This document shows, piece after piece, positions 1 through 9,706 of a stretch of DNA of 64,000 bases. The position numbers were made by a program, and so were the translations under genes. The notes beneath the pieces are model-generated. The model ran no database searches and was not told the origin of the DNA. It saw nothing but the letters and a program-made list of their open reading frames with translations. How positions within the stretch are numbered: the stretch's first letter is position 1; the number at the start of each line of letters is the position of its first letter. Origin of the DNA: Pseudarthrobacter enclensis (GTDB taxonomy: Bacteria; Actinomycetota; Actinomycetes; Actinomycetales; Micrococcaceae); NCBI RefSeq assembly GCF_030811655.1, contig NZ_JAUSRE010000006.1:124001-188000 (forward strand). Reading direction: 5' to 3'.

Positions 1-1040
1 TCGCTGAAATTAAAGTGCTGGGCTCCGGTTATCGTGTAGCACCAGGCGCCCCCGGTGCTGGCGGCCAGCAGCGTCCGTGCGGTGTCCCGACTGGTCTGGC
101 TGCCGACGTCCGCCGGTTGGCAGGCGCCGGTTATGCAGGAGTTCTGGCTGCCGATGAGCATCATTGGCTTGGCGAGCCCGGCATCGACGACCGCGCCGTA
201 CTGGGTGCCGTCGAGGTCGGCCGCGCCGGCGCAGTGTGGGTCCGTGCGGCACGCCTCCAACGCGGCGGCACCGCCGAAGGAGTGGCCGGCATAGACGATC
301 GTGCCGACGGTGATGTGCCCGGCGAAGCGGCCACTGGCGTTTAGTGCCGCAAGGCGCGTAGCGGCGAACTGGTCGTCGGCCGCCCAGACGGCGACCAGCC
401 GGTCGCCAGCGGCCTGAGCTTCGCCCGCGTGTTCGTTCGCGGTGCCGGTCGTCGGTGGTTGACCCGCATCCGTGGCGGATACCGTCTGTCCGTTCAGGAC
501 GGTTAGGTTCGCACTGTAGGTAGGGGTGACGCCGGCGACCAGGTAGCCATGGCTGGCCAAGTCTTCCGCGAGCGTCGTGTATTGTGGCGCGGCCAAGCCC
601 ATGCCCGGTTCAAGCACGACAACGGGGAACCTGCCCGGGGCGACCGGAACGTCGGCGTATGAGTGGTCGCGAACGTCGGCGAAGCTGGTTTCGCCAAGAC
701 CGGCCGCCCCGCCCACATGCAATCCTGCCCAAGCGCCCGGCGTGTAGGGAGCGTGCTGCGCACCGGGGCCGGGGACACCCGGATACCAGAGCCAGACGGA
801 CAGCTCCCGTGGCTTACCCGGTTGCGCGGCGAGCAGATCCGTGCGGGTGCTGTCGGTCCATTCAAAAAGGGTCCGACCGACCTCGTAGGGGCCAGTCGGA
901 ACAGGCAGTGTGACCGGCTGCGCGGCCCGGATCGCGACGTAACCAGAGTAGCCGCTGACTACGACAACGAGGATGAGCGCGATCAAGAGAACCCACCGCA
1001 CCCACCGGCGTTGCTGCCTACTTCTTGCGACTTCTCCCAT
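1..1040 (-). CDS. Alpha/beta hydrolase, PAF-acetylhydrolase-like, membrane-anchored (3' end outside window)
   Basis: The gene starts at an ATG at 1040 preceded by AGGATCC and stays open to the left edge, so about 346 residues are visible and the C-terminus is missing. Residues ~14-36 are a hydrophobic segment that should be a signal anchor or uncleaved signal peptide, placing the domain outside the membrane. A nucleophile elbow GHSFGG places Ser at ~254, followed by an LDG motif with Asp at ~277 and a His at ~342 in QHFNF. Their order and spacing fit the Ser/Asp/His triad of the platelet-activating-factor acetylhydrolase type II and related chlorophyllase-like esterases. Substrate is unknown; secreted lipases of this group cleave short or oxidised acyl esters. 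The next downstream gene lies outside the window. The family call is fairly firm; the specific reaction is not. Confidence 0.75.
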   Translation of the reverse strand, partial: MGEVARSRQQRRWVRWVLLIALILVVVVSGYSGYVAIRAAQPVTLPVPTGPYEVGRTLFEWTDSTRTDLLAAQPGKPRELSVWLWYPGVPGPGAQHAPYTPGAWAGLHVGGAAGLGETSFADVRDHSYADVPVAPGRFPVVVLEPGMGLAAPQYTTLAEDLASHGYLVAGVTPTYSANLTVLNGQTVSATDAGQPPTTGTANEHAGEAQAAGDRLVAVWAADDQFAATRLAALNASGRFAGHITVGTIVYAGHSFGGAAALEACRTDPHCAGAADLDGTQYGAVVDAGLAKPMMLIGSQNSCITGACQPADVGSQTSRDTARTLLAASTGGAWCYTITGAQHFNFS

Positions 1041-1252
1041 GCCAGGATCCTAAGGGACGCGGGGTCCGGTCCCGATCACCCGACGGGGCATCACCCAGGC
1101 GCAGGACTGCGCGGCTGCGCCGTCCTGATGTTCCGAGTCCAGAGGGTTCGAACGCCACCTCACCATGCACGCGACGGGCAGGCGGCCGCCGCTCGACGTC
1201 CACCTCGAGTGCGGGCGGTCCTGCGGCTGGGTACTTCTTCATGACCTGCCGC

Positions 1253-1462
1253 CTAATAAAGGAAGTCGAGCTGGCCGACCTCGCGGCGCCTCTGGGCGAC
1301 TTTCATGGCCACCCGAACCGCTTTAACCCGTATGTAGTCAAACGTCCTCACGACTTGTCCCGGCGACGCGTTGGATTTCTCCAGGGACCACGCGACTAGG
1401 GCGTCGTACTCCTGGCGCCCCTCAATGTCCGCGGTTAGGACACTGTCGGCCAGAGAAGCCAT
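1253..1462 (-). CDS. Possible small hypothetical protein (69 aa)
   Basis: A 69-codon frame starting with ATG at 1462, immediately after the TGA of another short frame, which could allow translational coupling. The product would be hydrophilic and mostly helical, rich in Arg/Lys near the C-terminus (KVAQRRREVGQLDFLY). No family is recognised and no clear Shine-Dalgarno sequence precedes the start. It may be a remnant of a larger gene broken by frameshifts, since coding-like sequence continues upstream in other frames. It is listed only because its amino-acid composition looks more natural than that of the surrounding shadows. Confidence 0.3.
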   Translation of the reverse strand: MASLADSVLTADIEGRQEYDALVAWSLEKSNASPGQVVRTFDYIRVKAVRVAMKVAQRRREVGQLDFLY

Positions 1463-1903
1463 TCAGGCGTCGGCAAGGCTATGGCAGTCTTCGCCTGTGT
1501 GGCGGTTCTTTATGAAGCCAGCCCCCGTAGACCAGGGCATGGGCCTGGTCCTGGTCAAGGACTTTCCCGTGAATATCAGCGAGGGCCACGCCGAAGACAG
1601 AGACCGGACTGTCCTCCGACGGCAACCCGGCAACAGTGGGATTGCCTGACGCCCAGCTCGCCAAGCCCAACCTGAACCACGACCGATCCTATGTTTTCAG
1701 CCAAAATCGTGGTGTAGTCGATGCGATTTCAGATGCAATCGAACCTCCTCAACAGGCGCAATTCATCAAACTCGGCGAGGCGAAGATGACCGCTGCTGCG
1801 GAGGAATCGGAGCTGCGGACGCAAGGCCAGTGAGAACACCAAGGTTATGGTGACTGGCATGTTCAGCTCACCTGGACTGAAAACCACGTTCCTTTAACAG
1901 AAA

Positions 1904-1935
1904 ATGATCCCGCACGCTTCAGCGCGCGGGATCAT
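1904..1935 (-). terminator. Intrinsic terminator after nrdF
   Basis: Inverted repeat with arms ATGATCCCGC (1904-1913) and GCGGGATCAT (1926-1935), followed on the minus strand by TTTTCTGTT. It sits ~50 bases beyond the nrdF stop. Confidence 0.8.
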
Positions 1936-1987
1936 CATTCTTGCTTAACAGCAGATTCTTACGCAGGCAGCTGCAGAAGAGAAAATG

Positions 1988-2992
<1,005 letters not shown>

Positions 2993-3004
2993 CTAAGTAA
3001 AAGC

Positions 3005-3036
3005 GTACGACGGCGGGCGGGCACCCGCCGTCGTAC
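3005..3036 (-). terminator. Intrinsic terminator between nrdE and nrdF
   Basis: Arms GTACGACGGCGGG (3005-3017) and CCCGCCGTCGTAC (3024-3036) form a 13-bp perfect stem with a 6-nt loop. On the minus strand the stem is followed by GCTTTTACTTAG, a short U tract. It would end or attenuate nrdHIE transcription before nrdF. Confidence 0.7.
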
Positions 3037-3045
3037 TCAAGCTTT

Positions 3046-3069
3046 GGTCTCGACAGGATCGACCACCGG
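3046..3069. repeat. Half copy of a palindromic intergenic repeat
   Basis: A 24-base stretch in the nrdE-nrdF spacer matches 20 of 24 positions of one arm of the perfect palindrome at 12678-12725 (shared core TCGAC..G..TC.ACCACCGG). The second arm is absent here. It looks like a member of a dispersed intergenic repeat family. Confidence 0.5.
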
Positions 3070-3071
3070 GG

Positions 3072-5243
3072 CTACAGCATGCAGGAGACGCAACCCTCTA
3101 CCTCGGTCCCTTCCAGCGCGAGCTGGCGGAGACGGATGTAGTAGATGGTCTTGATGCCCTTCTTCCAGGCATAGATCTGGGCCTTGTTGATGTCGCGGGT
3201 GGTGGCGGTGTCCTTGAAGAACAGCGTCAGCGACAGGCCCTGGTCCACGTGCTGGGTGGCCGCGGCGTAGGTGTCGATGACCTTCTCGTAGCCGATCTCG
3301 TACGCGTCCTGGTAGTACTCCAGGTTGTCGTTGGTCAGGTACGGCGCCGGGTAGTAGACACGCCCCAGCTTGCCTTCCTTGCGGATCTCGATCTTGGACG
3401 CCACCGGGTGGATTGAGGAGGTGGAGTTGTTGATGTAGGAGATCGAGCCGGTGGGAGGCACTGCCTGCAGGTTCTGGTTGTAGATGCCGTGCTCCATGAC
3501 GGAAGCCTTCAGCGCCTGCCAGTCAGCCTGCGTGGGGATGTGCACGTTCTTGAAGAGCTCGCGGACCTTCTCGGTCTGCGGCACCCATTCCTGCTCCGTG
3601 TACTTGTCGAAGAACTCGCCCGAGGCGTATTTGGACTTCTCGAAGCCGCCGAATGTCTGGCCGGTTTCGATGGCCAGCAGGTTGGAGGCCCGGACGGCGT
3701 GGTACACCACGGAATAGAAGTAGATGTTGGTGAAGTCCAGGCCCTCTTCGGAGCCGTAGTGGACCCGCTCCCGCGCCAGGTAGCCGTGCAGGTTCATCTG
3801 GCCCAGGCCGATTGCGTGGCTTTGGTCGTTGCCCTTGGCGATGGACGGCACCGAGGTGATGTTGGACATGTCCGAGACGGCGGACAGCGAGCGGATGGCG
3901 GTCTCAATGGTGAGGCCGAAGTCGGGCGAGTCCATGGTCTTGGCGATGTTCAGCGAGCCCAGGTTGCAGGAGATGTCCTTGCCGGTGTCCGCGTAGGACA
4001 GGTCATCGTTGTACGTGGTGGGCTGGGAGACCTGGAGGATCTCCGAGCACAGGTTGGACATGATGATCTTGCCGTCGATCGGGTTGGCCCGGTTCACGGT
4101 GTCCTCGAACATGATGTACGGGTAGCCGGACTCGAACTGGATCTCGGCGAGGGTCTGGAAGAACTCGCGCGCCTTGATCTTGGTCTTCTTAATCCGGGAA
4201 TCGTCCACCATCTCGTAGTACTTCTCGGTGACCGAGACGTCGGAGAACGGCATGCCGTAGACGCGTTCGACGTCGTACGGAGAGAACAGGTACATGTCCT
4301 CGTCCTTCTTGGCCAGCTCGAACGTGATGTCCGGGATGACGACGCCCAGTGAGAGGGTCTTGATGCGGATCTTCTCGTCCGCGTTCTCGCGCTTGGTGTC
4401 CAGGAAGCGGTAGATGTCCGGGTGGTGCGCGTGCAGGTACACAGCACCGGCGCCCTGGCGGGCGCCGAGCTGGTTGGCGTAGGAGAAGCTGTCTTCGAGA
4501 AGCTTCATCACGGGGATGACACCGGAGGACTGGTTTTCGATCTGCTTGATGGGGGCGCCGACTTCGCGGATGTTGGTCAGCGCGAACGCTACGCCGCCGC
4601 CGCGCTTGGACAGCTGCAGGGCGGAGTTGATGGAGCGGCCGATCGACTCCATGTTGTCTTCGATGCGGAGCAGGAAGCAGGAAACCAGTTCGCCGCGCTG
4701 TTTCTTGCCCGCGTTCAGGAACGTGGGGGTGGCCGGCTGGAAGCGGCCCTCGATGATCTCGTCCACCATCTGCAGGGCGAGCTGCTCGTTGCCGCGGGCC
4801 AGGTGCAGTGCAACCATGCACACGCGGTCCTCGTAGCGCTCCAGGAAACGCTTGCCGTCGAAGGTCTTCAGCGTGTAGGAGGTGTAGAACTTGAAGGCGC
4901 CAAGGAAGGTTTCGAAGCGGAACTTCTTCTTGTAGGCGCGGTTGAACAGTTCACGGATGAAGTTCATCGTGTACTGGTCCAGCGTCTCGCGCTCGTAGTA
5001 CTGGTTCTTCACCAGGTAGTCGAGCTTCTCCTCCAGGTCGTGGAAGAAGACGGTGTTGTTGTTCACGTGCTGCAGGAAGTACTGGTGCGCAGCCTCGCGG
5101 TCGGCGCCGAACTGGATTTCGCCATTGGGACCATAGAGGTTCAGCATGGCGTTCAGCTCGTGGTAGCCCAGCCCCTTGTAGGCAGCGGGCATCTCAGGCT
5201 TCTGGGCCCTGGTTACTTCTGTGTCTGCGACAGTCGTGTCCAA
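3072..5243 (-). CDS. nrdE: Class Ib ribonucleotide reductase, alpha subunit NrdE
   Basis: The catalytic large subunit, which reduces ribonucleoside diphosphates to deoxyribonucleotides using the radical from NrdF and electrons from NrdH. About 723 aa from a TTG at 5243. Landmarks are the active-site motif NLCSE, an upstream reducing Cys in ELVSCFLL, the loop NLGSLN, and a C-terminal CVSC pair that accepts electrons from NrdH. It lacks the long ATP-cone typical of class Ia, as expected. Start choice is uncertain: the TTG at 5243 has AAGGA 11 bases upstream and overlaps nrdI by 31 bases, while an ATG at 5192 (MPAAYKG) would give a 21-aa shorter protein just after the nrdI stop. The open frame continues to 5327, but that extra part duplicates nrdI coding sequence and is unlikely to be translated. 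Confidence 0.96.
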   Translation of the reverse strand: MDTTVADTEVTRAQKPEMPAAYKGLGYHELNAMLNLYGPNGEIQFGADREAAHQYFLQHVNNNTVFFHDLEEKLDYLVKNQYYERETLDQYTMNFIRELFNRAYKKKFRFETFLGAFKFYTSYTLKTFDGKRFLERYEDRVCMVALHLARGNEQLALQMVDEIIEGRFQPATPTFLNAGKKQRGELVSCFLLRIEDNMESIGRSINSALQLSKRGGGVAFALTNIREVGAPIKQIENQSSGVIPVMKLLEDSFSYANQLGARQGAGAVYLHAHHPDIYRFLDTKRENADEKIRIKTLSLGVVIPDITFELAKKDEDMYLFSPYDVERVYGMPFSDVSVTEKYYEMVDDSRIKKTKIKAREFFQTLAEIQFESGYPYIMFEDTVNRANPIDGKIIMSNLCSEILQVSQPTTYNDDLSYADTGKDISCNLGSLNIAKTMDSPDFGLTIETAIRSLSAVSDMSNITSVPSIAKGNDQSHAIGLGQMNLHGYLARERVHYGSEEGLDFTNIYFYSVVYHAVRASNLLAIETGQTFGGFEKSKYASGEFFDKYTEQEWVPQTEKVRELFKNVHIPTQADWQALKASVMEHGIYNQNLQAVPPTGSISYINNSTSSIHPVASKIEIRKEGKLGRVYYPAPYLTNDNLEYYQDAYEIGYEKVIDTYAAATQHVDQGLSLTLFFKDTATTRDINKAQIYAWKKGIKTIYYIRLRQLALEGTEVEGCVSCML

Positions 5244-5725
5244 AACGTGTCCAATCCTTGGTTGACCCGGGTGACGTCTTCCGGCGTCCCCATAAGTTCG
5301 AATCGATAGAGGTGGGGTACTTTGCACTTGGCGGCGATGATGTCCCCGGCCATGCAGTAGTTGTCCCCGAAGTTCGTGTTGCCGGCACCAATCACACCGC
5401 GCAGCAGTTGCCTGTTTTGCGGGTTGTTGAGGAACCGGATGACCTGCTTGGGAACGGATCCTTCTCCCCCGGTGCCACCGTAAGTGGGCACCACCAGCAC
5501 GAACGGCCGGGTGGCGAGGAGGGGTGCGTCCTTCGCGTAGAGCGGGATCCGGGCCACCTCACGGCCTAGCTTCCTGACGAAGCGGCTGGTGTTCTCGGAT
5601 GCAGAGGAAAAGTAGATGAGCTGGCTGCCGGTACTGACCGGCTCCGCATCAGCCTGTGCACTGGCCGGCGCGGACGCCTCCACGCGCTGAGCCGCGTGGT
5701 CACGCTGTGCTGTCGGTGCCACCAT
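5213..5725 (-). CDS. nrdI: NrdI, flavodoxin-like RNR activase
   Basis: NrdI is an FMN protein that supplies superoxide for assembling the Mn(III)2-tyrosyl radical cofactor of NrdF. The ~170-aa product has a low-complexity Ala-rich N-terminus (~35 aa), then a flavodoxin fold: phosphate-binding [11 protein letters not shown], a glycine-rich [12 protein letters not shown] loop and the conserved [16 protein letters not shown] segment. The ATG at 5725 is preferred over the GTG at 5734 because GAGGTG lies 6 bases upstream of it. The gene lies between nrdH and nrdE and overlaps the probable nrdE start, consistent with one nrdHIE transcript. Confidence 0.94.
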   Translation of the reverse strand: MVAPTAQRDHAAQRVEASAPASAQADAEPVSTGSQLIYFSSASENTSRFVRKLGREVARIPLYAKDAPLLATRPFVLVVPTYGGTGGEGSVPKQVIRFLNNPQNRQLLRGVIGAGNTNFGDNYCMAGDIIAAKCKVPHLYRFELMGTPEDVTRVNQGLDTFWTRLSQTQK

Positions 5726-5767
5726 GGACGTCACCTCAGCTGGTTGCTGTCGGGAAAAGCGGAAACC

Positions 5768-6013
5768 TTAGGCCACGGAGGAAACGGCGGCCAGTGCCAG
5801 TTCCTCGATCTTGTCCGGGCGGAAGCCTGACCAGTGGTCCTGGTCGGTGACCACAACGGGAGCCTGCATGTAGCCCAGTGCCTTCAGGCGCTCAAGCGCC
5901 TCTGCGTCCTGGGAGATGTCGACGCTCTGGTAGGTGATGCCCTTTTTATCGAGCGCACGGTAGGTGGCGTTGCACTGAACACAAGCAGGCTTCGTGTAAA
6001 CCGTTACGGTCAT
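5768..6013 (-). CDS. nrdH: Glutaredoxin-like NrdH redoxin
   Basis: A small redoxin (81 aa) that passes electrons, usually from thioredoxin reductase, to NrdE. It has the CxxC active site CVQC at residues 11-14 and the C-terminal WSGFRPDKI motif that separates NrdH from ordinary glutaredoxins. ATG at 6013 is preceded by AAGGGGACAGCGACA, giving a good ribosome-binding site. First gene of nrdHIE; an NrdR-type box lies 64 bases upstream. Confidence 0.96.
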   Translation of the reverse strand: MTVTVYTKPACVQCNATYRALDKKGITYQSVDISQDAEALERLKALGYMQAPVVVTDQDHWSGFRPDKIEELALAAVSSVA

Positions 6014-6076
6014 TGTCGCTGTCCCCTTAGTTGAAATCTATTGCTGGTGCGGTGTCCCCGTCCAAGCCGTATGAAG

Positions 6077-6092
6077 ATACTACATGTAGTGC
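6077..6092. promoter_or_regulatory. NrdR box upstream of nrdH
   Basis: The 16-mer ATACTACATGTAGTGC agrees with the NrdR-box consensus acaCwAtATaTwGtgt at most positions, including the C-w-A...T-w-G core. A weaker second candidate lies at 6121-6136 (core TACAAGTA). NrdR boxes normally occur in pairs; the 44-base spacing here is not the usual one, so the second box is doubtful. A -10-like TAGTAT overlaps the first box on the minus strand, so NrdR binding could block polymerase. The rest of 6014-6390 holds no gene, only this box and the terminator at 6307-6338. Confidence 0.6.
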
Positions 6093-6306
6093 AGGCGCCT
6101 CTTTTGGACCCCAAGATGATGTATTACAAGTATGTCATTTAATGCACCGTTAATCCACAGGCACGGGTCGGCAAAATGGCCGGGATCCCGGGTTTTTTGT
6201 TAGTCCGGTCCACACCCTGTGGACTACTTAGCCACAATTAACGGCCCGCGTGTCGCGGAAACTGCGGCGTGTCGCAGCGTTGTCCACAAGGCCTTCGGAC
6301 ACGGAA

Positions 6307-6338
6307 AAGGGGTCCCGAAGAGACCTTCGGGACCCCTT
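6307..6338 (-). terminator. Terminator downstream of the methyltransferase operon
   Basis: Arms AAGGGGTCCCGAAG (6307-6320) and CTTCGGGACCCCTT (6325-6338) form a 14-bp perfect stem with a 4-nt loop. It lies 53 bases beyond the last gene of the FAD oxidoreductase operon. The minus-strand flank TTCCGTG is a weak U tract. Confidence 0.75.
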
Positions 6339-6390
6339 GGGGTGACCAATCGCACCTGCCTCCGTGGCACCTGCGGCCGGGGGCCCACTG

Positions 6391-7629
6391 CTACAGCGGA
6401 GCGGGCCTGCTGCAGAGCAGCTGTTCCACGCCCATCCGTCCTTCGGCGAAGCTGCGGAGCGCCCCCACCAGATACAGACGCCATACACGGACTACTTCCG
6501 GGCCCATCATTTCCTCGGCCCGGTCCTGGTTTTGCTCAAATGTCGCGTACCAGGCTTCGAGGGTGCGCACGTAGTGCCGGCGCATGCCTTCGACACCCTC
6601 CACCTCGAAGCCCGCGCCCTCGAGGAAGTTCAGCGTCTCCCCCACCGGCCGCATGTGCATGTCAGGAGCGATGAATGATTCGATGAACGGACCGCCGCCA
6701 GGGTGCCGGCCGCGCCGGGACATCTGCTGGACCAGGACCTTCCCGCCCGGTGCCAGGTTGTCGAACAGCGCTTTGGCGTACACGGGATAGTTTTTCTGCC
6801 CCACATGTTCGCCCATCTCCAGGGACGCGACGGCGTCGAACGGCCCGTCCGGGATCTCCCGGTAATCCTGTACCCGGATCTCCACCTGGTCCTCCAGGCC
6901 GTACTCCTTGATCCGCGCATCAATAAATGCCTTCTGTTCCACGGACAGGGTTACACCAACCACCTTGGCTCCGTAGTGCCGCGCGGCGTGCAGGCTCAGG
7001 GAGCCCCAGCCGCAGCCAACATCCAGCAGCCGCATGCCCGGCTGCAGCCCGATCTTGCGGCACACCAGGTCCAGCTTGTCGCGCTGGGCGTCCTCTACGC
7101 CGTAGCCCGGCCCGGGCTCCTGGGTCCAATACCCACTGGAGTAGGCCATCTGCGGATCCAGGATCAGGCCGTAGAAATCGTTGCTGAGATCGTAGTGGTG
7201 GCTGATCGCGGCCCGGTCACGGAGCAGGCTGTGCAGCCGTCCCCGGACCCTGGCCTGCGTTGCCGGCGGAGCCGGGGGTATCCCCAGCGCGCCCGCCGAG
7301 CGGGCAATCCTTCCTATGCCGGCGATGACGCCAGGCGTGAGGCGGATGCCGGACAGCCGGCGTTGCCGGACTACTTCCCACAATTGCCGCAACGCGGAGT
7401 TGAGGTCCCCTTCGACATCCAGCTCGCCCGTGACATAGGCCTGTGCGGCGCCAAGTTCACCGGGACTCCACAGCAGCCGCCGGATGGCGTCCGGGCTGTT
7501 GAGCCGGACCACCGGCGCGTCCTCCGGGCCCGCTTCCGAGCCGTCCCAGGCCTTCAGGCGAACCGGCAGTTCCCCGCCCACCACTGGCCGCAGGACCTCT
7601 GCAATCGTTTCGGCAAGTACAGCAGTCAT
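6391..7629 (-). CDS. Cyclopropane-fatty-acyl-phospholipid synthase family methyltransferase (last gene of operon)
   Basis: A SAM-dependent methyltransferase of the CFA/mycolic-acid cyclopropane synthase family (412 aa), which adds a methyl or methylene group to a double bond in membrane phospholipid acyl chains. Residues ~20-110 form the N-terminal SCP2-like lipid-binding part; HHYDLSNDFY marks the substrate region, VLDVGCGWGS-type motif I (LLDVGCGWGS) binds SAM, and EMGEHVG is the family active-site segment. The start is ATG at 7629, which shares one base with the TGA of the preceding gene (TGATG), so the two are translationally coupled. It is closer in sequence to the paralogue at 24005-25345 (shared AWDGSEAGP, LWSPG) than to its operon neighbour. 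Product structure (cyclopropane, methyl branch or furan precursor) cannot be told from sequence. Confidence 0.9.
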   Translation of the reverse strand: MTAVLAETIAEVLRPVVGGELPVRLKAWDGSEAGPEDAPVVRLNSPDAIRRLLWSPGELGAAQAYVTGELDVEGDLNSALRQLWEVVRQRRLSGIRLTPGVIAGIGRIARSAGALGIPPAPPATQARVRGRLHSLLRDRAAISHHYDLSNDFYGLILDPQMAYSSGYWTQEPGPGYGVEDAQRDKLDLVCRKIGLQPGMRLLDVGCGWGSLSLHAARHYGAKVVGVTLSVEQKAFIDARIKEYGLEDQVEIRVQDYREIPDGPFDAVASLEMGEHVGQKNYPVYAKALFDNLAPGGKVLVQQMSRRGRHPGGGPFIESFIAPDMHMRPVGETLNFLEGAGFEVEGVEGMRRHYVRTLEAWYATFEQNQDRAEEMMGPEVVRVWRLYLVGALRSFAEGRMGVEQLLCSRPAPL

Positions 7630-8978
7630 CAGCGGCTCCCGTTGGCGGCGGCGTTCTTCTTCTGGTCCAGCACAATCTGCTGGACGTTGAGGTAGCCCGA
7701 GGCGAACCCGGCCCGTGAGTAGCACAGGTAGAACAGCCACATCCGCTGGAAGACGGCGTCAAACCCCAGTTCGGCCACTTCATCCTTCCGCGCCATGAAG
7801 CGTTCCTCCCAGAGCCGCAGCGTCTCGGCGTAGTGTTCGCCGAAGGCGAGCCGTTCCCGGACCTGCAGTCCGGTCCGCTTTTCGGTGACCTCCTCGATGG
7901 CGCGCACCGACGGAATCACCCCGCCCGGGAAGATGTACTTGTGCACCCAGGTATAGCCGGTCCGGGTGGCCAGGAGGCGGTCGTGCGCGATGGTGATGGC
8001 CTGGATGGCCACCTTGCCGCCCGGGGCCAGGACACGCTCGATGGTCTGGAAGTACGTGGCCCAGTATTCATAGCCCACTGCCTCGATCATCTCGACCGAG
8101 ACCACGGCGTCATACTCGCCCTCCACGGCGCGGTAGTCCTTCAGCTCTATGGTCACCTGGCCGGCATAGCCGGCCTCCGCCACCCGTTGCCGGGCCAGTG
8201 CCTGCTGCTCGCTGGACAGCGTGACCGAGTAGACGGTGGCGCCGCGGGCGGCTGCACGCAGCGCCAGTTCGCCCCAGCCGGTGCCGATCTCAAGCACCCG
8301 GGTTCCGGGTCCGACGGCGGCCTTGTCCAGCAACCGGTCGATCTTCGCCTGCTGGGCGGCGGCGAAGCCCTCCCACTGCATGTCCTTCACGGCACTTCCG
8401 GACGCGGGGAAGAGTGCGCTGGAGTAGGACATGGTCTCGTCAAGGAACGTGGCGAAAAGTTCGTTGGAGAGGTCATAGTGGCGGGAGATGTTGGAGCGGG
8501 TGTTCTTCAGCGAGTTGCGTTCCGTCCGCGGCTGGCGGGGCAGGAAGACGGACCGCAGTTTCTGCAGCGGGACCGGTATCAGGGTGCCCGCCCGGGCCGC
8601 GAAGACCTCCAGCACTGCCGTGAGGTTATCTGCATCCCAGTCACCCGCCATGTAGGACTCGCCAAGGCCGATCAGGCCCCCGTCACCCAGCCGCAGGGCA
8701 AAGTGCCCGGGCCGGTGGATGGTCATGACCGGAACACGCGAGCCTGCCGGGGCTGAGCCCAGGACCTGTCCGTCCGGGTAGCGGACCTCGATCGGAAGGC
8801 GCCGCACAGCGGCCTTGAAGATCCCGTCCGCGATCCGCGCGGCAGCGTTCGCCTTGAAACCGGAGGGTACCGTGGCAATTCCGGGCCAGATGGCCGCATC
8901 AATGGACGCGGGGGGCTGCGGCACGGTGTACGCCGGCCGCTCGGCCGAAGCGGTGCCGTTATCGTCCGTCATTGTCAT
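7629..8978 (-). CDS. Cyclopropane-fatty-acyl-phospholipid synthase family methyltransferase
   Basis: The second CFA-family methyltransferase of the operon, 449 aa. Landmarks are an N-terminal ~130-aa lipid-binding region with GLGESYMAGDWD, then SRHYDLSNELF, SAM motif I VLEIGTGWGE, and EMIEAVG in place of the EMxEHVG of its neighbour, so it belongs to a different subgroup. The C-terminal YLCYSRAGFASGYLNVQQIVL is typical of bacterial enzymes of this group found next to a DUF1365 gene. ATG at 8978 overlaps the upstream stop by 4 bases (ATGA). Two dissimilar CFA-type enzymes in one coupled operon suggests sequential or alternative modification of the same acyl chain, but that is inference. Confidence 0.92.
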   Translation of the reverse strand: MTMTDDNGTASAERPAYTVPQPPASIDAAIWPGIATVPSGFKANAAARIADGIFKAAVRRLPIEVRYPDGQVLGSAPAGSRVPVMTIHRPGHFALRLGDGGLIGLGESYMAGDWDADNLTAVLEVFAARAGTLIPVPLQKLRSVFLPRQPRTERNSLKNTRSNISRHYDLSNELFATFLDETMSYSSALFPASGSAVKDMQWEGFAAAQQAKIDRLLDKAAVGPGTRVLEIGTGWGELALRAAARGATVYSVTLSSEQQALARQRVAEAGYAGQVTIELKDYRAVEGEYDAVVSVEMIEAVGYEYWATYFQTIERVLAPGGKVAIQAITIAHDRLLATRTGYTWVHKYIFPGGVIPSVRAIEEVTEKRTGLQVRERLAFGEHYAETLRLWEERFMARKDEVAELGFDAVFQRMWLFYLCYSRAGFASGYLNVQQIVLDQKKNAAANGSR

Positions 8979-9706
8979 TGAACTGCCTCCTGTGGGGGGT
9001 GATGTGGTCTGGCGACGACGGGCAGGCGTCTTGCCCAGAGCTTAATGCCCTGGAGCCGGATCAGGGCGGATACCAGCAGTGGCGCGGCAGGCACCGTGAC
9101 GGCCGCGGCCAGGATGTTCCGGATGGTAGCCGGTTTCCGCCTGCCGTCCATGGTGGCAACGAACGGTCGGTGCCCTTCGCGCTCCAGGACGATTGATACC
9201 GCAAGCCGCTCCCCCGGCGCCGGGAGCTTCATGCGGTACTGCCCGTCGACGTCGTTAAAGGGTGAAACGTAGAACGCCTTCGGTACCGTTGCCCGGCCGG
9301 AGGGATCCGTCCGGAGCAGGTAGCAGTGCCGTTCGCCGTAGGTGTTGTGGACCTCGGCCACTACGCACCGGAGTTCTCCGTTGGTGCCGTAGCACCAGAA
9401 GAGCGTCAGCGGGTTGAAGACATAGCCAAAAACCCTTGCACTGGTCAGCATGTGGATGGGACCGCCGTCGGGATCCACCCCCTGCGTCCGCAGGTACCGC
9501 TCCACGTTGGCCCTGATACTGGCGTCAGGGTCCCCCAGATGATCCGCGGCGCGGAACACTGCCAGCGGCCGGAGCAGTCCGGGCAGGCGGGGGAGGTCAT
9601 CGATGTCCACGAACCAGCTGTAGCTGCGGTAGGTGAAGGCATTCTTCAACGGGGTGCGCCGCACATGGGAAATGGACGTGCGGTAAATCGAGGCTTCCAT
9701 GCTCAT
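8975..9706 (-). CDS. DUF1365 family protein
   Basis: A 243-aa protein of the DUF1365 family. Visible family features are the N-terminal IYRTSISHVRRTPLKNAF with an RxxP segment, GYVFNPLTLFWCYG, VHNTYGERHCYLL and KAFYVSPFNDVDGQY. The biochemical role is not established as far as I know, but members almost always lie beside an FAD oxidoreductase and a CFA-type methyltransferase, implying a shared lipid pathway. Both ends overlap neighbours by 4 bases (ATGA), so expression is tightly coupled. A short hydrophobic stretch near residues 205-220 may associate with membrane. In alpha-proteobacteria, similar gene sets take part in furan fatty acid synthesis; equivalence here is unproven. Confidence 0.88.
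   Translation of the reverse strand: MSMEASIYRTSISHVRRTPLKNAFTYRSYSWFVDIDDLPRLPGLLRPLAVFRAADHLGDPDASIRANVERYLRTQGVDPDGGPIHMLTSARVFGYVFNPLTLFWCYGTNGELRCVVAEVHNTYGERHCYLLRTDPSGRATVPKAFYVSPFNDVDGQYRMKLPAPGERLAVSIVLEREGHRPFVATMDGRRKPATIRNILAAAVTVPAAPLLVSALIRLQGIKLWARRLPVVARPHHPPQEAVQ

Larger units (their letters stand above)
1041..1987. other. Gene-poor stretch with ORF remnants
   Basis: About 950 bases without a convincing gene. Several short reading frames on the minus strand are interrupted: one of 43 codons beginning at 1860, one ending at 1479, and one whose stop TGA at ~1463 is directly followed by the ATG of the 69-codon frame at 1462. Base composition is locally less GC-rich around 1680-1790. 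This looks like decayed sequence or a breakpoint between the left-edge hydrolase gene and the nrd cluster. No inverted repeats, transposase motifs or integrase signatures were recognised. The right end holds the nrdF terminator. Confidence 0.5.

Noticed and set aside
6224..6488. Two overlapping 86-codon frames on the minus strand past the methyltransferase operon
   Set aside because: They run through the terminator at 6307-6338 and overlap the methyltransferase coding end; composition is not natural.
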